Shown: positions 1-7,909 of the stretch, one piece after another
How the letters are laid out: the number at the start of each line of letters is the position of its first letter
Numbering within the stretch: position 1 is the stretch's first letter
NCBI RefSeq assembly: GCF_013488205.1
Contig: NZ_CP040908.1
Location: 713,501-777,500 of the forward strand
DNA length: 64,000 bases
Direction of reading: 5' to 3'
Origin: Empedobacter falsenii
GTDB lineage: Bacteria > Bacteroidota > Bacteroidia > Flavobacteriales > Weeksellaceae
The notes under the pieces: generated by a model
The model's database searches: none
The model's input: only the letters and a program-made list of their open reading frames with translations
Told to the model about the DNA's origin: nothing
Translations under genes and position numbers: made by a program

Positions 1-185
1 AATCCTTTTTTTGTACGACCTTGCGCATAAAGATTATTTTGTTCTTCGAATGTTCGTAAAGCTTGTGTAATACGCACTTTAGCTCGTCCTGTTAATCGTT
101 TATCTATTTCGTTGATAATTTGTGCCACTTCTTCTCTAACCAAAGGATGTAAAGTTGCAATGCGTTGTTGTGTTACTTTATCCAT
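1..185 (-). CDS. M15-family peptidase, N-terminal part (runs off the window)
   Basis: My translation from the ATG at 185 begins MDKVTQQRIATLHPLV and contains RITQALRTFEEQNNLYAQGR. This is the N-terminal signature of phage-endolysin-like M15 peptidases (L-alanyl-D-glutamate or D-Ala-D-Ala peptidases), which cut peptide stems of peptidoglycan. The zinc ligands (HxxxxxxD and the later H) would lie beyond the window edge, so activity cannot be judged. There is no signal peptide, as is usual for phage lysins and for T6SS cell-wall effectors. It lies next to a toxin/immunity locus and shares an upstream block with it (see 201-245 and 2950-3003), so an effector role is possible; that is inference. 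Confidence 0.75.
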   Translation of the reverse strand, partial: MDKVTQQRIATLHPLVREEVAQIINEIDKRLTGRAKVRITQALRTFEEQNNLYAQGRTKKG

Positions 186-200
186 TTTATTGTGATTTTA

Positions 201-245
201 GACAAAAGTAACAGCCGCTTGTGTCAAAAGTTGACGTAGTGGAAA
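201..245 (-). promoter_or_regulatory. Putative promoter block of the M15 gene, similar to 2950-3003
   Basis: On the minus strand a TTTG box (225-228) lies 14 nt from TACTTTTG (203-210), which fits the Bacteroidota -7 consensus TAnnTTTG. The spacing is shorter than the roughly 18-19 nt usual in the phylum. The same two boxes with the same 14-nt spacing and similar flanks occur upstream of the gene at 2925. Confidence 0.4.
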
Positions 246-263
246 TGGATTTTTATTAAAAAG

Positions 264-288
264 AAAAACCGCTCATTGAGCGGTTTTT
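264..288 (-). terminator. Rho-independent terminator of the immunity/toxin operon
   Basis: AAAAACCGCT and AGCGGTTTTT form a 10-bp perfect stem around the 5-nt loop CATTG. It lies just after the stop codon of the minus-strand gene ending at 293 and ends in a T run on either strand. Confidence 0.8.
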
Positions 289-292
289 AAAA

Positions 293-640
293 TTAACTGT
301 TTTCTTCTACAAATTTTTTAAAATCATTTAGAAATGTTAAAATTTCTTCGTGCGTTAATTTTAATGTTATAATATCTGGATCATATTGTTTACCTCTTTG
401 AGCTAGAACATCTATTAACAAAACGCCATTTTTATTCGAATAGAGGTTGACATCTTCATTGCCCCATGTATATTCTTCTCCTTTGGGTTTGGTTTTACTG
501 TCTTCTATTCCATTTATAATTTTTTGAACTTTTTCTGAAGTCCAATCCCAACTACCAATATTATTAATTGTACTCTGTTCTGACTCTATTCCAAAAACCA
601 TTGTTCCGTCCCAATCATGTTTTTTAAAATTATATTTCAT
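293..640 (-). CDS. Small acidic protein, presumed immunity protein to the EndoU-like toxin
   Basis: 115 residues, cytosolic (no signal peptide or membrane segment), acidic, with SWDWTSE and a C-terminal helix HEEILTFLNDFKKFVEEN. I do not recognise the family. It begins 18 nt after the stop of the EndoU-like toxin gene on the same strand and ends at a terminator, which is the usual position of a cognate immunity gene in polymorphic-toxin loci. The immunity function is inferred from position only. Confidence 0.6.
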   Translation of the reverse strand: MKYNFKKHDWDGTMVFGIESEQSTINNIGSWDWTSEKVQKIINGIEDSKTKPKGEEYTWGNEDVNLYSNKNGVLLIDVLAQRGKQYDPDIITLKLTHEEILTFLNDFKKFVEENS

Positions 641-658
641 TTTAACTTTTTTTTATTA

Positions 659-2501
659 TTATAATTTTGGATATGCATTCATAATATTTTCAGCTTCATC
701 GATCTCTATTAAAATATCAAACTTACCAGAAGAATCTTTAAATTTATACTGCTTAAATTTCTTGCTCAATGAATCTGGATTTAATCCTATTCCTTTCTCC
801 ACCGTATTTTCGTATACATAGGCTATTTCTTGTTGTATTCTCTTAACATCCCAATTTTTAGGAAACATCGAAGATTCTGCAAGTTTAGGAAATGATTTAC
901 CATTTAGTGATTTTACAGATATTTTAGCTTTAAAAGGAATATCTTCGGCTATTTGTAACATAGAATAAGTATTCTTTGGATATATAATTTCATCTATCCT
1001 TACAAATTTATTCATAAAATGGCCTCCTTGTCCTTTCGTTCCTAAATATATCCATTCCTCATATTTCAACCATTTTTTATTGAAAACTTTTTGACTAATA
1101 AATTCAACATCTCCACTCAAATGATTTACAAAGTTTTCATCAAATTTATGTAACCATTTATTTAGATATATTTTTCTTAAACCATCTTGATCATCTATTA
1201 ATCTATAAAATTTTTCTTTTACATAGTCTACAAATTTTCCACTTTTTACAGCTTCTATTAAATCTTCAAACTCTTTTTTTAGCCATTTGATCAATTGGTT
1301 GAGAGAATTTTTGACTTGAGAAGTAAGTTTACCAACGAAGTTAGCAGTTTTTGTGGCAAGTTGTTCTGCTTTAGTAGAAATTCTACTTATTTTTGATGAT
1401 AAACTAACTACATTACCACTACCTGCCGTAAAAATTACAATAATAACTTCTAGTAAAATTTCAAAAGTGACGGCTCCAATAAAAAACATCCAAAAATATT
1501 GGTTGAGGTTAGCAATTTTATTTTTCAATAATTTACAGAAACTTGTTAACTCTCTCCATATCTTATTATCTGTAATCAATAATTTGATAGCATCTACTAA
1601 ATGAGGTACTTTTTCTTCTAACAAATCAATAGTATCTTCTACAAATTCTAACTTTTCTTGGTGTTTAACTAATTCCGAAGGAGTCATTTTTTCTACCTCC
1701 AATAAAGGTATCTTATCCACAACAAAAGCTAAAAGCATTAATATTGTTTGTACCAAAGAAATTAATCCATTTGCTAATCCGCATAAAAAGGCATTTGCCA
1801 TAGCCAAATCATGTCCCAATTTGTTTTTAACTAATTGTCCTGCATTATCTATCGCGTTAACTATTTTTACTAAACAATTTTTTAATCGTTTAAAAATTGT
1901 TTTTATAGATTCCGGAATTATTTTTTCTAATTGTTCTTTTGCAAAAAATACAATTGCTTCTGCAACATCTTGCGAAAACTCTTTTGTCTTTTTCAATAAA
2001 TAATAGCCAACTCCAGTGATTAGTTCTTCGAAAGTACCTAAAAAACTAGTTAAACTTTTTAAACCTGTTGTTACAAAATTTTTTGCATCTTTAGAGTACA
2101 TTCTATCTTGCTCTGTCATAAAAGCTTTGATAGGTAATAATGGTTTGTAAGGATAATTTTGACTCGTTGTATTTCTAAGACTCAGAAAATATTTTTCGTA
2201 ATCATAGCTTACATCTGTCAGTTTATAAGTATCCAATATTTCTACTCCTGATTGTAAAAAATCTGCTACAGAATTATTTAATTTAGCTACTTGTTGATAA
2301 GCTTGATTAAGCTCATTCTTTTCTAAAAACTCAATCCTAATCGCTATTTCTAATAAAGAAGAAGAAATTTTATGAGAAGCTGCTATTTTTGATACAAAAT
2401 CATTTAAAGAAGTTGTTGTCGTATTGAAATTGGTTATAAAAACATTAAAATTATTTCTTTCTAAAATTCCTCTAAAACCTTTTCCAATTCTTACACGACA
2501 T
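659..2501 (-). CDS. EndoU-like nuclease toxin (probable T6SS/polymorphic effector), apparent N-terminal frameshift
   Basis: The C-terminal ~120 residues resemble the bacterial EndoU RNase fold. They contain GQGGHFMN (candidate catalytic His), a central SMFPKNWDVKRIQQEIAY that matches the family's FFPxxW...V..EI block, and the closing IMNAYP. Upstream lies a long helical region with two hydrophobic segments (NGLISLVQTILMLLAFVV and WMFFIGAVTFEILLEVIIVI), as in toxins with a delivery or translocation module. The frame stays open upstream of the TTG at 2236 as far as a stop near 2545, but it has no ATG. An ATG at 2501 overlaps the stop of the preceding gene by 11 nt and reads MSCKNWK into this frame if one A is removed from the AAAA run at 2480-2483. 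So either that run holds an indel, or the gene uses a rare start, or it was once fused to the upstream ORF. The immunity candidate follows. Confidence 0.7.
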
Positions 2502-2925
2502 GCTGTTCCAAAGAAGTTTGACTTTCCAGTACTTCCTCTTCACAATAAATGTTCATTTCATTATCAGCTATATTTTGATCATCATTATAGCGTTCAAAAA
2601 CTTCACTACCAGATTTGCATGCTATAAAATTGGTATAGAATTTCTTTTCATCTTTTATTACTTTGTCTTTTGGATTACTAATTGTTACAAAATAGTTATA
2701 AAAAATACTTTGCTTTCCAAATGGACTTTCTATCGCAATTTCATTTGAAATATCTTGGAAAGTTTTGTTTGTTTTAATTCCATCAAAAATATTTTTTCCT
2801 TTTCCTAAAACTCCTTTTTCCATTTCTTCAAAAGAAATAAATTCGTTATTTTTAGCTAGAGATAATAAAATCTGTTGCGATTCATTATCCCAATCATCGA
2901 GGTCTTTTAAATAATCATTTTTCAT
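2491..2925 (-). CDS. Hypothetical 144-aa protein opening the EndoU toxin operon
   Basis: Acidic soluble protein without signal peptide or recognisable domain. It carries the segment EKGVLGKGKNIFDGIK and a YNYFVTISNP strand. Its stop codon overlaps an ATG of the toxin frame by 11 nt, so the two are translationally coupled or were one protein. It could be an adaptor or chaperone for the effector or its N-terminal delivery domain; this is inferred from position only. A promoter-like block lies directly upstream. Confidence 0.6.
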   Translation of the reverse strand: MKNDYLKDLDDWDNESQQILLSLAKNNEFISFEEMEKGVLGKGKNIFDGIKTNKTFQDISNEIAIESPFGKQSIFYNYFVTISNPKDKVIKDEKKFYTNFIACKSGSEVFERYNDDQNIADNEMNIYCEEEVLESQTSLEQHVV

Positions 2926-2949
2926 AAAATTTACTTTTTTTTGTCGTTT

Positions 2950-3003
2950 TAAACAAAACTAAAAGTAGATTATGCCAAAACTTGTCGTAGGTGAAATGAA
3001 TTT
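2950..3003 (-). promoter_or_regulatory. Putative promoter block of the EndoU operon
   Basis: On the minus strand the sequence reads ...TTTTG, a 14-nt gap, then TAGTTTTG (2954-2961), matching TAnnTTTG. The preceding CACCTACGACAAG resembles CACTACGTCAAC upstream of the M15 gene at the same distance. Confidence 0.4.
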
Positions 3004-3084
3004 TTTGGTAAAAAAGAAATCGATGAAATCTGCAGTACAAAAACTGTTTGATTTCATCGATAGAAAATATATAGAGTTGTTATT

Positions 3085-4002
3085 TTAAAGAATTTGATAA
3101 TTTTGACAAGAAGCAATTAATTGTTCTTTTATTTGGTTAATTAAAATAGGAGGCTCCAGTACTTTTACTTCTTTTCCATAGGACAAAATTTCTTGCATAA
3201 AATCATACGATGGATAAAGTAACATTTCAAACACACATTTTTGTGTAGTTTCTTCTACTATAATTTGAGAGTCATGCAATGGAAAACTTTTGATATATTC
3301 TTTCTGATTTTGGCTACATTCCAAAACAATTCGATACGGTTTTTGGTCTTGAAAACATATAATTCCAAAAGCATATTTGAAATAAGTTTTAAAATCCATT
3401 TCATATTTTTTAAACGTAGCATCGAATAGAGATAAATTAGATATCCGATCTAAACCAAAACATTTTACTTGTTCGTCCTTTTTATCAAGAGCAACTAAAT
3501 ACCAACGATCTTTCGATTCTTTTAAAATTAATGGATGTACCTTCCGTTCCGTAAATGTATTTTTTAAATAATTGTGATAAGAGAACTGGATTACTTTTCT
3601 ATTTCTTATTGCATGTAGCAATTCATAAAAAGAATTTATTCCACGATGTTTTCTAGATTCTAGAAAAACATAGTCTTCAAAATCGGGATAAGTATTAAGT
3701 GTATTAATAATTTGATAAGATTCTAGTAAACGTTGATTGTACTCATCGACTTCCATGATAGGACGAGAGACAATTGTATACTTAAATAAATTAGACCGAT
3801 CATTTATAATTTCGATATTAAATAAGTTTTGAATTGCTCTCAAATCCCTTTGAAGAGTTCGTTTAGAATAAGTATAAACCTCAGCATCTTGAAATTCAAA
3901 TGAATTCAATAGATAATCTTCTATTCCTTCGTATGTAGCTGCTGACCTTTCTAATCTTTTAATGATAAGAGCATAACGTGTCAAAAAAAAATCTTTTTTC
4001 AT
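3085..4002 (-). CDS. WYL-domain transcriptional regulator
   Basis: An N-terminal winged-helix HTH (TYSKRTLQRDLRAIQNLF, the YafY-type DeoR-like helix) is followed by a WYL domain starting near RNRKVIQFSYHNY, with the family's core KESKDRWYLVALD and FGLDRI, and a C-terminal WCX-type segment. WYL proteins sense ligands (often nucleic acids or nucleotides) and regulate DNA-damage or defence genes. I place the start at MKKDFFLTRYALIIKRLE (4002) because the family begins there; 30 extra codons are open upstream to 4092. It lies 86 nt downstream of the broken LuxR-type gene. Its target is unknown; the toxin operon downstream is a possibility. Confidence 0.88.
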   Translation of the reverse strand: MKKDFFLTRYALIIKRLERSAATYEGIEDYLLNSFEFQDAEVYTYSKRTLQRDLRAIQNLFNIEIINDRSNLFKYTIVSRPIMEVDEYNQRLLESYQIINTLNTYPDFEDYVFLESRKHRGINSFYELLHAIRNRKVIQFSYHNYLKNTFTERKVHPLILKESKDRWYLVALDKKDEQVKCFGLDRISNLSLFDATFKKYEMDFKTYFKYAFGIICFQDQKPYRIVLECSQNQKEYIKSFPLHDSQIIVEETTQKCVFEMLLYPSYDFMQEILSYGKEVKVLEPPILINQIKEQLIASCQNYQIL

Positions 4003-4088
4003 ACCTAATAATTTGATTGGATGGCTAAGATATTTTTTGATAACGCCAAAACTTGTCATTTTAAAAAAAAAGGAATAGAAAAAGTTAT

Positions 4089-5026
4089 TCACACTTCGTC
4101 AATCCATTTGTACAAATCAACTTCGGAAGAGATGTCAAAGGTTTTTCTTAATCTACTTTTTCTTGTTTGCACAGTTCTTATTGCAAGATTGTTGTATTCT
4201 GCAATATCTTTGGTTGTAAAACCTAATTTGAGTAAAGAACAAAATTTGAATTCGTCTGGCGTCATTTCAGGATTAATGGACAAAAGATTGGCATAGAAAT
4301 TCGGAAAAACTAACTTAAATTTAGGAATATAAGCTATATCGTCTTTTACAGCGAGTTTTACGACTTCTTCTATCGCATAAATTTGAGTATCAGTTCTAAG
4401 TTTTCGCCTTAGTTCGATAATCATTTTTTCGCTTCGCATAGTTTGTTTGTATAAACGAGCTACTCTAAAATGTTTTGATAGAATAAAATATCCGAAGCAA
4501 ATAATTCCTATGAACGTTTCAATAAATGTAAAAATTCTTTGATTTCGTGTATATGTTTTATGTTCGGAATCTTCGATTGTAAAAATCCTAAAATCATAAT
4601 AATGACTTATTATAAATAATATCAACGCAATAGTATAAATGATGATATTTAATTTAACCGTATCCTTTTCATTGAAAATAAATAACGAAGCAATCAGAAT
4701 TACAAAATAATACATTGACAAGCCGTTTCCAAATCCCTTTGTGGTGGAGAAAAAGAAAATAACAAAAAGTAAGAAGATGAGGTTAAATAGCCAAGCTATA
4801 GGTTTAAACCAAATAACACAATCATATAAATTGTTCCAATACCTATTAAGGCACTAAAATAAATGGTATGACCAAAAAATAAATCGCGAATTCCATTTAC
4901 ATAAAACACGATACCTAAAGCAAAAGAAAATAAATTCATTCTTTGTGCATATATAAGTTCTAGTTCGTCTATTTGGGAGGGGATATGTCGATTTAAAATA
5001 AAATTCCAACTTTTCTTTATCATCAT
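4089..5026 (-). pseudogene. Membrane LuxR-type HTH regulator, split by a one-base frameshift
   Basis: Two ORFs belong to one gene. The upstream part (start MMIKKSWNF at 5026) ends early at a TAG near 4796. The downstream frame is open before its first ATG at 4721 and reads FKPIAWLFNLIFLLFV, continuing the membrane region. Adding one T to the TTT run near 4812-4814 gives ...MIVLFWFKPIAW..., joining both into about 313 residues: several N-terminal transmembrane helices, a linker coiled coil (MRSEKMIIELRRKL) and a C-terminal LuxR-like HTH (TPDEFKFCSLLKLGFTTKDI, then NLAIRTVQTRKSRLRK). This is the flavobacterial membrane-anchored regulator layout. It may be a true pseudogene or an assembly error. 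Confidence 0.75.
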
Positions 5027-5280
5027 TCCGCAAATATAATTATTCGAGAAGTTTAGCAAAGTATTGTAAATTAACGATATAGTTATAAAAATACGAGATA
5101 AGTAAACTTTTTCAATGAAGAAGTAACTTCTACCAATCTTATTTTTAAAATTTTAAGAAACATGTTAGAAAAGCTTTAAAATAAACGTAATTTCTAATTA
5201 AGTCTCATTATAAATAAAATAGATAAAGTGTTTTAAATCAATATTGTGTATGTGTAAATATTGTTTTTGATATAATATGG

Positions 5281-5604
5281 TTATAAAAATATTTTTTTCC
5301 ACTTTGCTACAGAGTTTCTACTGATATTAAAATGTTTTGCTAATTGAGCATCATTTAAACAATGTTTTTTCTGATAATTTAGAATCTCAATGATATCTGA
5401 TTTTAAATAAGCATAATGTTTTCGGTCAATTTCAGATTTGTAGCCAAATATTTTATTATTTATATCAATAATATCTAAAGATGATACCTGCTTTTTATTA
5501 AAAAAATAGGAGAACTCCTGTTTCTTTTCAGGAAACATTTCATCTAGAATATCATTGTAAATTTTTTTATAATTTGGTTTTATTATTTGTTCTTTTCTAG
5601 CCAT
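5281..5604 (-). CDS. Small HTH protein, second member of the surface-cassette HTH pair
   Basis: 107 residues. The N-terminus (KPNYKKIYNDILDEMFPEKK) and the C-terminal HTH (LNDAQLAKHFNISRNSVAKW) match the protein at 19871-20206. The motif is of the transposase/Xre-like HTH type, but no catalytic domain is present, so a DNA-binding regulator is more likely than a transposase. The start ATG at 5604 lies inside the preceding gene (22-nt overlap), implying coupled translation and perhaps a heteromeric complex of the two HTH proteins. Confidence 0.75.
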   Translation of the reverse strand: MARKEQIIKPNYKKIYNDILDEMFPEKKQEFSYFFNKKQVSSLDIIDINNKIFGYKSEIDRKHYAYLKSDIIEILNYQKKHCLNDAQLAKHFNISRNSVAKWKKIFL

Positions 5605-5996
5605 TTGTGTAAAGTTGTTTTAGGTATTCTATAATTCTCAATGACTTGTTTTGTCGTCATTTTATCCGTTTTAATTTTATCTACAATAAAATCAATTAGC
5701 TCTTTTGTATAAAGGTTTTTTCTGAATTGAGGCAAAGAGTTTCTTTTATCTGTTTGATTTGGAGGATTTGGAGGAGAGAATAAAATGAGATGTTGAGAGT
5801 AAATTCTAAAAAAATCATATTCTAATAATTTGCTCCATCTCAATAAAATTTTTGAGTCTAAACTTTCAGAAGAATACATTTTTTGAAGATCTATTTCATT
5901 GCATTTTAAAAAATTACAAATACGTGTGTTTTCAATGTTACATTCATTTACTCGTTGAAGAATAATAGATCCGATATGGATGTTTTTGAAATTCAT
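5583..5996 (-). CDS. Two-part HTH protein, first member of the surface-cassette HTH pair
   Basis: 137 residues. The N-terminal half (NIHIGSIILQRVNECNIENT, then RICNFL, then LLRWSKLLEYDFFRIYSQHL) is a conserved helical domain resembling an Xre-like fold. The C-terminal half carries a resolvase/transposase-type HTH (MTTKQVIENYRIPKTTLHKW). The protein at 19365-19805 is a clear paralogue over its whole length. Databases often label such proteins as transposase, but neither DDE residues nor IS ends are visible. It lies downstream of the secreted repeat protein at 6202-7563, in the same order as in the second cassette. Confidence 0.78.
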   Translation of the reverse strand: MNFKNIHIGSIILQRVNECNIENTRICNFLKCNEIDLQKMYSSESLDSKILLRWSKLLEYDFFRIYSQHLILFSPPNPPNQTDKRNSLPQFRKNLYTKELIDFIVDKIKTDKMTTKQVIENYRIPKTTLHKWLEKNK

Positions 5997-6075
5997 TTTT
6001 CATTTATTTAATATAAAATAGAATTTTAATAAAGAGAAATAGAAAAGTAAACTCTAAATATGAAGTCTTATTTTA

Positions 6076-6083
6076 TACGACAA
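6076..6083. promoter_or_regulatory. TACGACA-type motif upstream of the HTH pair
   Basis: TACGACAA, about 80 nt before the start of the HTH gene at 5996. The same core occurs upstream of the secreted proteins at 7563 and 9187, hcp at 54476 and the toxin gene at 2925. Confidence 0.25.
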
Positions 6084-6102
6084 ATTATTGCTTTTGATAG
6101 TT

Positions 6103-6143
6103 AAAAATCTCTTTCAATTTTTAGATAAATGAAAGAGATTTTA
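6103..6143 (-). terminator. Terminator between the secreted protein gene and the HTH pair
   Basis: AAAATCTCTTTCA and TGAAAGAGATTTT form a 13-bp stem around a 13-nt AT-rich loop, with a T run on the minus strand. It would end most surface-protein transcripts before the HTH genes. The second cassette has no terminator at this point. Confidence 0.6.
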
Positions 6144-6201
6144 ATTAAAAAAATTGTTGTAGGTAGTTTATTATCTATAAGAGATTAATAAAAAGATTGT
6201 T

Positions 6202-7563
6202 TTACAAACCTGTTACTTGCTCTATTTTTATATATACTTTTAATTTTTCTACATCAGTTTGCACAGTAGTAGGATCCATACCTGCCATAACAATAGCTGT
6301 GTATGCTACTTTTGTGTTAGAAGTTGTATCAATCCAAGTGTATCTTCTATGTTCAGGACCAGAATTACTTGCATTATAGATTCCCTGATCTGCCCAAGCA
6401 CCTGTATTTGAAGTAGACAATGTTCTCCATGTATTTCCTACACCTCCTCCAGGTGTTTTTGAAGGTACTTTTAATGAGCCTCCAGCATCTCCTATATAAC
6501 CACCATATTCTGTGTTGTAATTCCACATAATTGTTTTTAAATCAGCAGTATTATTACGAATCAAGACGTTGTTCTCAGTACCACTGTCTGTACGATAAGT
6601 ATTATTTTTTGAAGTAGCTGTATTATTCTGAATAGAGTGTCTCATAAAAACTTTTATAGTATATAAACCGTCAGGAGTTGTAGCATTAACAGTAAAGCCT
6701 TTTACACCTGTATCAGGATCTGTTACAAATTTCATGTAATCCATCACTGCAATTATTTTAATATCAGCGTTCATTTGCGTACCAACAGTTATATCTTTAC
6801 ATCCTGTTATATCAGTATTTGCTTCAAAAAAAGAAGTTAAATCAAATGAGATTCCTATTGGCGACGACTGAGAAGCAATGGGTATTCCTTGTACTGCAAA
6901 AACTAGGTAGCCTGAACCATACTCTAACTTTCCATCTGCAATTGTAGCCGTAATATTAGGATTACCTACAGATGTTAAGGTAACACCTACAAATTTTCCA
7001 CCGTTTCCTCCCGTATATGGAACTTTGATGATACTACCTGACAGTATAGGTTTAGGAGAAGTTCCATCAATATTTTGCGAAGGATCTATTGTAGAAGCGG
7101 TGCAATTTACAGATGCACTTGCTTTAACAGAAGTAGTGTCCTCAATGCTTCGCCATTCGGTTCCGTTCCAGAAATAATATCCTTTTGGTAAAGCTGTACC
7201 TATATTATAAACTAGTAAACCCTGTGGTTGGTTTGAAATATCATTATCACCATCTGCATTAAGATCCGTTGTATTAGAATTTAAAGTAATTCTAGGAACA
7301 AGTAAACCTTTATTTATTGATGAAACATCAAGCATAGCATATTTATTAGGATTTGTACCTATACCAGTCGCTCCAGATTTAGTGACTATAAAATCATCTT
7401 CAAAATGTTTAGATGTTGGCTCTCCACTTGAAGGATTGGTAGTTTCTGCTGTTAATTTTCCATCAATATTGAATAAGCCTTGCGGATTGGAAGTATTAAT
7501 ACCTACTTGGCCAAAAGAGAGGATAGAGAGTAAATTTATAAAAAATAAAATGCCTTTTTTCAT
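6202..7563 (-). CDS. Secreted repeat protein (VGIGT-type surface protein), cassette 1
   Basis: 453 residues with a signal peptide (MKKGILFFINLLSILSFGQ), then VGINTSNPQGLFNIDGK and a second GIGTNPNKYAMLDVSS unit. These are endosialidase/tail-fibre-like beta repeats common in secreted flavobacterial proteins. The conserved LLVYNIGTALPKGYYFWNGT follows, then a long Thr/Gly-rich beta region ending IEQVTGL. It is homologous over its first ~200 residues to the proteins at 7910-9187 and 18173-19351, and its C-terminal region (RRYTWIDTTSNTKVAYTAIV) matches the latter. No T9SS C-terminal signal is visible. It is probably an exported adhesin or coat-like protein; the substrate is unknown. Confidence 0.75.
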   Translation of the reverse strand: MKKGILFFINLLSILSFGQVGINTSNPQGLFNIDGKLTAETTNPSSGEPTSKHFEDDFIVTKSGATGIGTNPNKYAMLDVSSINKGLLVPRITLNSNTTDLNADGDNDISNQPQGLLVYNIGTALPKGYYFWNGTEWRSIEDTTSVKASASVNCTASTIDPSQNIDGTSPKPILSGSIIKVPYTGGNGGKFVGVTLTSVGNPNITATIADGKLEYGSGYLVFAVQGIPIASQSSPIGISFDLTSFFEANTDITGCKDITVGTQMNADIKIIAVMDYMKFVTDPDTGVKGFTVNATTPDGLYTIKVFMRHSIQNNTATSKNNTYRTDSGTENNVLIRNNTADLKTIMWNYNTEYGGYIGDAGGSLKVPSKTPGGGVGNTWRTLSTSNTGAWADQGIYNASNSGPEHRRYTWIDTTSNTKVAYTAIVMAGMDPTTVQTDVEKLKVYIKIEQVTGL

Positions 7564-7599
7564 ACTTCTTTTGTTTAGTTTTAAATGATTTACAAACTT

Positions 7600-7800
7600 A
7601 TTCTCTTTTCTTTTTTATGAAAAGAAATCAACTACAGCAAAGCTACCTTCCTTTGTACGACATAGGTACTTAATCTTTTTTAGAGGGATTGTATTTTTTA
7701 CCTGTTGTGTATTTTTTTTTAAGTTTAATTAATTGTTTTTAAGTTGTTTAGTTTTTGTTATTTCGGAAAAAATCCCATACATGAATTTATCTTTTTTTAT
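7600..7800 (-). promoter_or_regulatory. Conserved upstream region of the secreted repeat protein, shared with 9210-9412
   Basis: This 346-nt gap (7564-7909) shares blocks with the region upstream of the paralogue at 9187. Near the gene both have a CTAC(A/G)GCAAAGCTAC block followed by TACGACAT (7656-7663); about 110 nt further on both have TTATTTCGGAAAAAAT followed by ATGAATTT. Conservation of non-coding sequence at matching distances suggests a regulated promoter or 5' leader. Confidence 0.5.
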
Positions 7801-7862
7801 TTAAACAAATTATGGTTGTTATTTTTTAAGTTCAATATTTCATGTGGTATGAATTGTTACAG

Positions 7863-7886
7863 ATACGGGATTTTTTTATCCCGTAT
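7863..7886 (-). terminator. Weak terminator-like hairpin after the 7910-9187 gene
   Basis: ATACGGGA and TCCCGTAT form an 8-bp perfect stem around an AT loop, 24 nt past the stop codon. There is no long T run after the stem, so its strength is doubtful. Confidence 0.4.
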
Positions 7887-7909
7887 TGTAACTTAATAGG
7901 TTTGTTTGG

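Noticed and set aside
5281-5996. HTH pair as an insertion sequence
   Set aside because: No catalytic recombinase domain and no terminal inverted repeats around the genes; the same pair recurs as part of a three-gene cassette.
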